From CAYGUK01 sp964352985 (GTDB taxonomy: Bacteria > Pseudomonadota > Gammaproteobacteria > JAHCLG01), in the NCBI GenBank assembly GCA_964352985.1, contig CAYGUK010000109.1, positions 1 to 12,758 on the forward strand: a stretch of 12,758 bases of DNA. Direction: 5' to 3'. Position 1 is the stretch's first letter. Every line of letters starts with the position of its first letter. The translations under genes and the position numbers were made by a program. Below the pieces are notes generated by a model. That model saw only the letters and a program-made list of their open reading frames with translations, was not told the origin of the DNA and ran no database searches. Of this stretch, positions 8,201-12,758 are shown one piece after another.

Positions 8201-8842
8201 ATCATCAACTAAAGAAGCCGCAACAGGTATCGAAATCGACTGATCCTCGTTACCCGTTGCATTATTTGCTAGTATTACTGCACCGTCTGCTCTTTCTAAA
8301 GGGAGCGTATTCGGATTTTCCTGCTGAATATTGAGTAAAAAATTTGGTAAAACTAATTCATTAAACCCCGTATTAACAAAAGATTTTTCAATCTGATGTT
8401 TATTAGCTTTAGTAATATATAATGCAAAATCCGGATCAAAATTTATTCCTTGATTGAAAAAATAATTTGGGAATTGCTCTTGTTCAATAGTTAAAATAGT
8501 ATCAAATGATAGAGCAGAAATTGTTGCAGGAATCGAAAGACTCCCCATGAAATCTGCAATATAATATTTATGCTGATTAATTAGAAAATAACTTTCGTCG
8601 AAAGGAAGTTGTTGAGTATATGTTTTATCGTTATCCTGCCAAGTGAAATAATAAGTATTGTTAGAATAATCACTTTCAAAATGAGTAAACACTATTTCAT
8701 CAAAACTAGACAAGCCATGAGATGATTCGTCATGAATATCGCTTACAACTTCATCATTTTTACCATTCTTGGCTAAAACAATGTTACTATTATTCTGCTT
8801 TAATTCTCCTACTCTTGAAGCAGTATCGAGAATCTTTTTCAA
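4719..8842 (-). CDS. Large repeat-containing calcium-binding adhesin-like protein with two LamG-like domains (interrupted by an assembly gap)
   Basis: A single gene split by 100 Ns at 7431-7530; with the most likely 59-bp fill it encodes 1360 residues. The start is a TTG (8840-8842), just after an in-frame stop, with only a weak ribosome site. Order: a unique N-terminal part with no Sec signal (1-185); three tandem 117-residue units (186-535, motifs GNED, SLVDxDxSET, IPIGATLSDG); a VCBS-like domain holding a LamG-like lectin fold (about 606-831); a second such VCBS/LamG pair (about 937-1156); and a C-terminal calcium module (1191-1360) opening PPIVLDLTGDGIQF with several DxDxDG loops (DVDDDG, DYDHNG, DKNQNG). 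Known: these modules occur in very large type I-secreted adhesins, and LamG domains bind glycans or matrix proteins. Inference: surface or secreted attachment protein whose folding needs calcium. No RTX nonapeptides and no secretion genes are seen here. Confidence 0.8.
5334..5993 (-). other. Second LamG-like domain in the adhesin
   Basis: Same signature as the first: YWHFDGNTLDNAPNG, GSALNLDGTGDYLSI, TLSFWFQSND, NWHHVALTLD, MYFDGNFVDSV, AIDEGRIYNETLSATDIQFL. It is clearly a duplicate at protein level (shared GGWNTxxESGWAG and YHDGxSxAxNYY) but diverged in DNA, so the duplication is older than that of the 351-bp units. Confidence 0.8.
6309..6986 (-). other. First LamG-like (concanavalin A-like) domain in the adhesin
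   Basis: Domain within the large gene. It shows the jelly-roll signature of the LamG family: YYAFDEISG near the start, GAVYFDGTGDKIDI, TISFWFNVD, WYHATLVLDG, FEAYLNGVSIG, and the closing YLDDARIYNSVLTQAEIQFL. It is preceded directly by the VCBS half-domain ending GSYSYS and followed by the remaining half (DTFVGIYQATDG). Confidence 0.8.
7194..8287 (-). repeat. Three tandem 351-bp (117-residue) units in the adhesin gene
   Basis: On the minus strand units begin at 8287, 7936 and 7585, exactly 351 bp apart. Units 2 and 3 are nearly identical in DNA where both are present: 7531-7585 equals 7882-7936, and 7378-7430 equals 7770-7822. Unit 1 is diverged. The third unit contains the N gap. Near-identical units in tandem are what breaks short-read assembly and what allows unit number to change by recombination. 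Confidence 0.85.
7431..7530. other. Assembly gap (100 Ns)
   Basis: A run of exactly 100 Ns, the usual placeholder for unknown length. Comparison with unit 2 shows that the bases between the two gap edges number 59 in an intact unit. The gene's two halves are out of frame across 100 Ns but in frame across 59, so the true gap is probably 59 bp plus a whole number of 351-bp units. Confidence 0.9.
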
Positions 8843-8920
8843 TTTTCTAAGTTACCCAGTATTTTACTTTCAGTTACGATGTTAATTCATCACCCAGTTA
8901 AAATTCGATTAATATCTATA

Positions 8921-8947
8921 ATTATAGCAATGATATTAGTTTATCAA
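8921..8947 (-). promoter_or_regulatory. Weak promoter candidate for the adhesin gene
   Basis: On the minus strand TTGATA (8942-8947) and a consensus TATAAT (8921-8926) are separated by 15 bp, shorter than ideal. The start codon is about 80 bp downstream. The rest of the 8843-9141 spacer shows nothing more that I can support. Confidence 0.3.
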
Positions 8948-9141
8948 TTCTAATAAAGAGTGAAATTTACTCTAGTCGTGTAAACACATGAAATAAATAA
9001 TCATTTCTTCCGTAAAACAAGATTTTATTTTTTTTTATTCACTTGCTTGACAAAGTTAAGAGTCAAGAGCAAAAAGACCATTCTTTATAATCGCTTAACT
9101 TTCCAAGTTTATGTTTTGAGATTAATGATTACAATTCTAGA

Positions 9142-9618
9142 TTATCTACCTGCTGATTTTGGCGCTTTCGAACTAAACTGCTGTTCATCAAGATAAACAT
9201 AGTCCTCATCAACAATAGCATCGCCTTGTTCCAAACTATTTACGCCAAGAAATTTGGCAACACTAGGGGTTAATTTAAAATCACTTGAATCTTGCTCATA
9301 TCGCGTGATTAATTCAGCCTTTAAGTCTTTTAAAAACGCCTGCTGATCTATTGAATAATTTTCATTATCACTATTCCCAATACTTTTTATAAAGGAATCA
9401 TTTTCATTCCATACACTCATGGTAATCGTTGGGTGTCCTGGTTTCATAACTGAAATGACAACATCAGCGTAAAACGTTAAAGGTAAATAGATAAGACTGT
9501 ATTTTTCAGAAAGTATTTGTAGCGTTTTTGTTATTGGTTCAACTTTCTGATTTATTTTTTCAGATTCATGTTGACTAGTTTCCTCATCTTTTTGTGCCTT
9601 AAAAAACACATGGGCCAT
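9142..9618 (-). CDS. Acidic hypothetical protein, 158 residues
   Basis: The open frame begins at an ATG at 9625-9627, but a perfect GGAGG (9628-9632) directly abuts it; the next in-frame ATG (9616-9618) lies 9 nt from the GGAGG and must be the real start, giving MAHVFFKAQKDEE. No signal peptide or membrane helix. A charged N-terminal helix (to about residue 40) is followed by alternating hydrophobic strands (YSLIYLPLTFYADVVISVM, HPTITMSVW), a Lys/Glu helix (DQQAFLKDLKAELITRYEQ) and an acidic stretch before a basic, small-residue tail ending PKSAGR. No family recognised. The MITE inserted 17 bp upstream of the GGAGG has separated the gene from its original promoter, so present expression must start in or beyond the element. 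The polar tail is compatible with a translocated effector, which is speculative. Confidence 0.65.
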   Translation of the reverse strand: MAHVFFKAQKDEETSQHESEKINQKVEPITKTLQILSEKYSLIYLPLTFYADVVISVMKPGHPTITMSVWNENDSFIKSIGNSDNENYSIDQQAFLKDLKAELITRYEQDSSDFKLTPSVAKFLGVNSLEQGDAIVDEDYVYLDEQQFSSKAPKSAGR

Positions 9619-9641
9619 AATAGACATCCTCCAATTTTTAA

Positions 9642-9649
9642 TATTAATC
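9642..9649. repeat. Target-site duplication of MITE copy 2, left
   Basis: TATTAATC, identical to 9830-9837, abuts the element. Confidence 0.85.
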
Positions 9650-9829
9650 GTAACTTATTCAGCATAAATGCTAAATAGTTACCCTGATAATACTGCCTAA
9701 CCTGGCAAAGCCAGGCTAAGGCCCTTAAGGGGAGAATCGCGATTCTCCCCTTAAGAATCCCCATCGCGTAAGGAAAGTCTGTTCTTTTCAGCGTTTCTAC
9801 GTTGTTGCTTAAATTTGGTGAATAGTTAC
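9650..9829 (-). mobile_element. MITE copy 2 (180 bp), inverted, with 8-bp target duplication
   Basis: Homologous to copy 1 in reverse. Ends read GTAACTTATTC (9650-9660) and GAATAGTTAC (9820-9829), flanked by the direct repeat TATTAATC at 9642-9649 and 9830-9837. The hairpin end is at 9650-9682. It contains a small perfect hairpin CCTGGC-AAA-GCCAGG (9701-9715) and the 32-bp palindrome at 9724-9755. Between the two copies the internal palindrome is the main length difference; the shared arm from the AAATTTAAGC end to the AAGGGGAGAATCG block is nearly identical. There is no coding capacity. Confidence 0.9.
9724..9755. repeat. Perfect 32-bp palindrome inside MITE copy 2
   Basis: CTTAAGGGGAGAATCG followed with no loop by its exact inverse complement. 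In copy 1 only one arm is present, followed by a truncated CTTAAG. Confidence 0.9.
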
Positions 9830-9837
9830 TATTAATC
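9830..9837. repeat. Target-site duplication of MITE copy 2, right
   Basis: Second copy of TATTAATC, directly after the element end. Like copy 1's target it contains ATTAAT, suggesting a preference for AT-rich sites. Confidence 0.85.
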
Positions 9838-9891
9838 TTTGTATTTCACTTTTCTAGTTAAATTTAATTTAAAAACTGATTATCAAAACAT

Positions 9892-9922
9892 CAAATATTG
9901 AAAATATGTTTTTCAATATTTG
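9892..9922. promoter_or_regulatory. Perfect 13-bp inverted repeat upstream of the coiled-coil gene
   Basis: CAAATATTGAAAA (9892-9904) and its exact inverse complement (9910-9922) surround a 5-nt loop. It lies about 160 bp before the start at 10083. The right arm ends in a run into TTGACT (9920-9925), a possible -35, though no well-spaced -10 follows (TAGAAT lies 21 bp on). It could be an operator, an orphan terminator or an RNA hairpin. The remaining spacer to 10068 is plain AT-rich DNA. Confidence 0.45.
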
Positions 9923-10068
9923 ACTTTAACTGGAAAACAGTTTGTGTAGAATTAAGCATCCACATAAGAATTGTCAATTATAAAAAAAATATTTATTTGG
10001 GTTTTCTATCTTAAATAGTTTTTCGATCAACCCTATAAATAATAACTTGAAAAAATATTTATTTTAAC

Positions 10069-10073
10069 GGAGG
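10069..10073 (+). promoter_or_regulatory. Ribosome binding site that decides a GTG start
   Basis: GGAGG, 9 nt before the GTG at 10083; no ATG is available at a suitable distance. Confidence 0.8.
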
Positions 10074-10082
10074 TCTTTTATC

Positions 10083-10730
10083 GTGTTAATACCTGATGTT
10101 CAAACGTTTCTAAGTATACACAAAGGTTCAATTGATAGTCATAAAAATACTTGGTTTTTAAGATTATGTTTGAACTGCATAATTTATAATCATGCTCATC
10201 AATTAATACAGAATAATCTTTCACAAAAACAAAAACTAAATACATTTATTGCGCGCCAAAAAAGCTCTGTGTCGCCTGATTTGGTGAGAGTGACTACTTT
10301 AGAAGGTCAAGTAAAAACATTTGAAATTTCGAACGAAGAATTAACAAAAAAAATGTCAGATTTAGAAGAGTCAATACAAGCATCGCTTACAGAATTCAAC
10401 AATAATCCTGAAAAATACACTGAAAACATGTTAGAAAAAGCCAGTGATCAAGCTGAAACAATACAAGTTGCAACCGAAATCATAAATTTACAAAGTAAGA
10501 TTTATAGCACAGAACTAAACACTATCCGGACCGAAGTTCAAAATTTACAAGGAATTATTGTAAAAGAACAAGATTCTCATTTTGCGAAAATAGCCCAGCT
10601 TGAACAACTAGTTCGAGATCAGCAAGCGACGTATCAAGAGGCGATGAGAACTCTAGTGACGGAAATGGTACCAATATCCCCTAGTTCAGAACAAGCGTTA
10701 TGTTCATCACCCAGCGCTACGAGGCGTTAA
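10083..10730 (+). CDS. Coiled-coil protein, 215 residues, function unknown
   Basis: The start is a GTG at 10083 with an excellent ribosome site (GGAGG at 10069-10073, 9-nt spacing). Residues 1-45 are unusual: a hydrophobic, cysteine-bearing stretch (WFLRLCLNCIIYNHAHQLI, 24-42) that may pack as one amphipathic helix rather than span a membrane. Residues about 70-195 are heptad-like and charged (TTLEGQVKTFEISNEELTKK; KIAQLEQLVRDQQATYQEAM), broken near 107 by NNNPEKY, so two coiled-coil segments are likely. The tail (196-215) is disordered, rich in Ser/Pro and ends SPSATRR. Such N-terminal patch plus coiled coil plus polar tail proteins are common among type IV effectors of Legionella-like bacteria, which is inference only. 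Its stop overlaps the convergent lysR stop by 4 bp. Confidence 0.75.
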   Translation: MLIPDVQTFLSIHKGSIDSHKNTWFLRLCLNCIIYNHAHQLIQNNLSQKQKLNTFIARQKSSVSPDLVRVTTLEGQVKTFEISNEELTKKMSDLEESIQASLTEFNNNPEKYTENMLEKASDQAETIQVATEIINLQSKIYSTELNTIRTEVQNLQGIIVKEQDSHFAKIAQLEQLVRDQQATYQEAMRTLVTEMVPISPSSEQALCSSPSATRR

Positions 10731-11653
10731 TCTCGTTGATACCATTCAACATCTCGAAAATTATAATAATTAGAAAATATCGATTTTAGTTCGAGAATGG
10801 CAAAGTCAATAAAATCTTCAAGCAGATAAGTAATATATCGATTGAGTGAATATTGTAAATAAACATGATAATCCTTGGAGCAACACTTAGGTAAGACATT
10901 TATTATTTGTTTATCTTTATTGATAAAACCATTATTTGGTAAATAAGCAATGCCTATATTTGCAAAAATAGCATCAATGGCACAAGCGATATCTTGAACA
11001 TGATAAGCGCCTTTAACAGTAATTGACTCTGTGCCAAGATCCCATATTTCTGCCGCTTGATCAGAACGACAAATTGAAATAAGTCGATGATTTTTTAAAT
11101 CAGCAATTGATATTATTTTGCCATTTTTTTTCAGATAGTCTTTCGAACAATATAATTTGTTATTCAATGTTGCAATCTCAATACTCTCAACTGTTTCATC
11201 GAGCTTTTGATCAATCGCTGTGACTAAGGCAACATCGACATTATCATGAATTAAATTAATCGCATTTGATGTCATTATCTGAGTTACTTCAACATCTCGA
11301 TGCTGGTTTAAATATTTTAAAACCGTTTCTTTCACAAAATAGGAACCTAACCAAGGTGTTGAGGCAATCGCGATTTGCCCACGCAAGGTTTGTTTATCCT
11401 CTGTCATTGTATCGAGAATTTTTTCCCAATGGATTAACCAATTATCAATATTCTCATAAAGTCTTTTACCCATTGTCGTTGGTCGCATTTTTCTTGTCGT
11501 ACGATGAAAAAGTTGAGCATGAAAAAATTGCTCAAGAAAGGCAATCCGTTTGCTAATTGTTGAAGAATTCGTCTGGAGTTTTTTCGCAACAGCCGCGTAT
11601 TTTTGCTCTTTAAATAATAATTTAAATGTCTGAAGTGATTCGATCAAATCCAT
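10727..11653 (-). CDS. LysR-family transcriptional regulator
   Basis: 308 residues, the family's usual length. Residues 1-65 are the winged helix-turn-helix: the recognition region KYAAVAKKLQTNSSTISKRI (18-37), then the conserved FLEQFFHAQLFHRTTRKMRPTTMG. A linker helix follows, and from about 91 (RGQIAIAST) to 290 lies the periplasmic-binding-protein-like effector domain. The HTH has the T-S-S-T-I-S-K-R-I form typical of the CrgA/AaeR-like branch of LysR proteins. It is divergent from the haloalkane dehalogenase gene at 11829, and LysR regulators usually control the divergent neighbour and themselves. Three T-N11-A boxes lie between them, the nearest only 7 nt from this start codon, suggesting autorepression. 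The ribosome site is weak. The inducer cannot be read from the sequence; a halogenated compound or its alcohol is a guess. Its 3' end overlaps the convergent coiled-coil gene by 4 bp. Confidence 0.93.
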   Translation of the reverse strand: MDLIESLQTFKLLFKEQKYAAVAKKLQTNSSTISKRIAFLEQFFHAQLFHRTTRKMRPTTMGKRLYENIDNWLIHWEKILDTMTEDKQTLRGQIAIASTPWLGSYFVKETVLKYLNQHRDVEVTQIMTSNAINLIHDNVDVALVTAIDQKLDETVESIEIATLNNKLYCSKDYLKKNGKIISIADLKNHRLISICRSDQAAEIWDLGTESITVKGAYHVQDIACAIDAIFANIGIAYLPNNGFINKDKQIINVLPKCCSKDYHVYLQYSLNRYITYLLEDFIDFAILELKSIFSNYYNFRDVEWYQRD

Positions 11654-11659
11654 AATTGT

Positions 11660-11715
11660 TTCTATATTAGAATTAATATGTTTCTATTTTAGCATGTTTA
11701 CATTCTATATTGAAA
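11660..11715. promoter_or_regulatory. Three LysR-type T-N11-A boxes in the lysR-dehalogenase spacer
   Basis: TTCTATATTAGAA (11660-11672, an exact dyad around TAT), TTCTATTTTAGCA (11682-11694) and TTCTATATTGAAA (11703-11715). All start TTCTAT, all fit T-N11-A, and their starts are 22 and 21 bp apart, two helical turns, so they lie on one DNA face. A wider inverted pair TAATTGTTTC/GAAACAATTA (11653-11662, 11712-11721) frames the array. LysR tetramers bind such phased sites. The first box is next to the lysR start, and the last lies in the spacer of the dehalogenase promoter candidate. Confidence 0.65.
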
Positions 11716-11725
11716 CAATTAGGAT
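11697..11725 (+). promoter_or_regulatory. Candidate promoter for the haloalkane dehalogenase
   Basis: TTTACA (11697-11702; 5 of 6 to consensus) and TAGGAT (11720-11725; 4 of 6) are separated by exactly 17 bp. Transcription would begin near 11732, leaving a leader of about 97 nt that opens with the hairpin at 11731-11797. Confidence 0.5.
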
Positions 11726-11730
11726 ATCGA

Positions 11731-11797
11731 TTAAGGGATCGAGTCTTGATATGTCACACTCAATTTGGATGTGATACATCAAGATTCGATCCCTTAG
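11731..11797 (+). promoter_or_regulatory. Long hairpin in the dehalogenase leader
   Basis: Arms of 28 bp (11731-11758 and 11770-11797) pair with one true mismatch and three G-T wobbles around an 11-nt loop. AAGGGATCGA-type sequence recurs in both arms. No T-run follows, so it is not a simple terminator. Its start coincides with the predicted transcription start, so the RNA would carry a 5' stem-loop. It might stabilise the mRNA, act as an attenuator, or be a relic of a small inverted-repeat element. Confidence 0.6.
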
Positions 11798-11828
11798 TTC
11801 GAAAGTTAGAAAAGTGAGATAGTAAATA

Positions 11829-12701
11829 ATGACTCCGCTCAATAAAAAGTTTATCACAATCAATCAACATAAAATGGCTTATGTTGATGAAGGACAAGGT
11901 GATCCTATTGTGTTTCTGCATGGAAATCCGTCGTCTTCTTATGAGTGGCGAAACGTATTACCCCATCTTACTCCTTTTGCAAGATGTATCGCGCCTGATT
12001 TAATTGGCATGGGTGATTCAGAAAAATTGCATTCTGACGAAGATAATTCTTACTCTTTTCGAACACATCAACATTATTTAAGTGCTTTTTTAACAGCGTT
12101 AAACATTAATAAAAATGTCACGCTCATCCTCCACGACTGGGGATCGGCTCTTGGTTTTGATTGGGCTTATCATCACCAATCATCACTTAAAGCCATTGCT
12201 TATATGGAAGCATTTGTGGCCACGATTGACAGTTGGGATCTTATCCCCCCAGAAGCCGTGCCATTATTTCAAGCTTTACGCGGCAATCAAGGTGAAAAAA
12301 TGGTATTGGAAGATAATTTTTTCATCGAAACGATTTTACCCGGCGGTATTCTCAGAAATTTACAGCAAGAAGAAATGGCAGAATATCGTCGCCCTTTTCT
12401 CGAACCAGGCGAATCGCGGCGCCCGATGTTATCTTTTTTTCGAAGTATTCCAATTGCAGGTGAACCAAAATACGTGCACGATATTATTAATCAATATCAA
12501 ACTTGGCTTAAAAAATCTTCGTTACCAAAATTATTTATTGAAGCAGAACCTGGGCATATGTTTGCCGCTCATCGCGAACTTGCAAAATCATTTCCAAATC
12601 AGCAGCATGTTAAAGTAAATGGTAGCCATTTTGTGCAAGAAGATTCGCCAGAGGAAGTCACAACTATTTTACTTAATTGGTATCAAAATTTATTATCTTA
12701 A
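11829..12701 (+). CDS. dhaA: Haloalkane dehalogenase (subfamily II, DhaA/LinB-like), EC 3.8.1.5
   Basis: 290 residues, matching the family's 290-300. It hydrolyses carbon-halogen bonds in haloalkanes to give an alcohol and halide, in the cytoplasm, without cofactor. The alpha/beta-hydrolase core is complete: HGNPSSSYEWR supplies Asn33 and LHDWGSALGF the nucleophile Asp103 with Trp104 (Asn and Trp form the halide site). MEAFV after strand 6 carries the acid Glu127, and NGSHFVQEDSP the base His267. Spacing agrees with DhaA (N41, D106, W107, E130, H272). The Glu after strand 6 and the Asn-Trp halide pair are the signature of subfamily II and separate it from epoxide hydrolases. The cap domain is about 135-215. 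No signal peptide is seen. The ribosome site (GTGAG around 11814) is weak. It is likely controlled by the divergent LysR gene. Natural substrate unknown; the family includes enzymes with no environmental pollutant role. Confidence 0.92.
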   Translation: MTPLNKKFITINQHKMAYVDEGQGDPIVFLHGNPSSSYEWRNVLPHLTPFARCIAPDLIGMGDSEKLHSDEDNSYSFRTHQHYLSAFLTALNINKNVTLILHDWGSALGFDWAYHHQSSLKAIAYMEAFVATIDSWDLIPPEAVPLFQALRGNQGEKMVLEDNFFIETILPGGILRNLQQEEMAEYRRPFLEPGESRRPMLSFFRSIPIAGEPKYVHDIINQYQTWLKKSSLPKLFIEAEPGHMFAAHRELAKSFPNQQHVKVNGSHFVQEDSPEEVTTILLNWYQNLLS

Positions 12702-12704
12702 AAT

Positions 12705-12758
12705 GTAACTATTCACCAAATTTAAGCAAAAACGTAGAAACGCTGAAAAGAACAGACT
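12705..12758 (+). mobile_element. MITE copy 3, 5' end only (runs off the window)
   Basis: Starts GTAACTATTC, 3 bp after the dehalogenase stop, and follows copy 2's sequence for all 54 bases with a single difference (AAAAACG against CAACG after AAGCA). The presumed left target duplication is CTTAAAAT (12697-12704), which would include the stop codon; the partner lies outside the window. Same orientation as copy 1. Confidence 0.85.

Noticed and set aside
7194..8287. CRISPR-like array
   Set aside because: The repeats are 351-bp coding units without spacers, not short direct repeats.
7400..8842. Treating the two halves of the adhesin as separate genes
   Set aside because: Both halves carry parts of the same 351-bp unit; the downstream 'start' is an internal GTG codon in a repeat, and the frame is open to the gap.
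9052..9102. AAAGTTAAG/CTTAACTTT inverted pair as a terminator of the gene at 9142-9618
   Set aside because: The 9-bp arms are 33 nt apart and the run after the stem in the gene's direction is A-rich, not U-rich.
9552..9764. Open frame running from the MITE into the gene at 9142-9618
   Set aside because: It spans the element's palindromes and is out of frame with the well-supported gene; no own ribosome site.

Overview
The window is AT-rich (roughly one third GC by eye), with wide spacers and mostly monocistronic genes. Several proteins look like host-interaction factors: an ankyrin-repeat protein with a zinc-protease motif, a coiled-coil protein, a large calcium-binding adhesin-like protein, and small orphans with polar C-termini. 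With gammaproteobacterial-style Shine-Dalgarno sites, a LysR regulator and a haloalkane dehalogenase, this fits an amoeba- or arthropod-associated intracellular gammaproteobacterium of the Legionellales/Coxiellaceae/Berkiella type. That placement is inference; no rRNA or other marker gene is present.

Layout. 38-322 (-): short protein resembling the N-terminus of an endonuclease/exonuclease/phosphatase fold, possibly truncated. 730-1011 (+): small membrane protein. 1179-3335 (-): 718-residue ankyrin-type protein with HELIH, divergent from 3498-3875 (+), a small secreted protein with its own terminator. 4092-4471 (+): orphan gene that appears frameshifted. 4510-4679: first copy of a non-autonomous transposable element (MITE) with an 8-bp target duplication. 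4719-8842 (-): one large surface-protein gene broken by a 100-N assembly gap in a 351-bp tandem repeat; it carries two LamG-like lectin domains, each nested inside a VCBS-type domain, and a C-terminal calcium-binding module. 9142-9618 (-): orphan acidic protein. 9650-9829: second MITE copy, inverted, also with an 8-bp target duplication. 10083-10730 (+): coiled-coil protein whose stop overlaps that of the convergent LysR regulator (10727-11653, -). 11829-12701 (+): haloalkane dehalogenase of the DhaA/LinB type, divergent from lysR. A third MITE copy starts 3 bp after its stop and runs off the window.

The most coherent functional unit is lysR-dehalogenase. Their shared spacer holds three T-N11-A boxes at 22- and 21-bp spacing, a plausible promoter toward the dehalogenase, and a 28-bp-arm hairpin starting about where the transcript would begin. 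The most structured novelty is the MITE family (8-bp target duplications, a terminal hairpin, and a 32-bp perfect palindrome in one copy). The adhesin's nested domains and the ankyrin-metalloprotease fusion are the best protein-level leads. I saw no CRISPR array, tRNA, rRNA or transposase gene.
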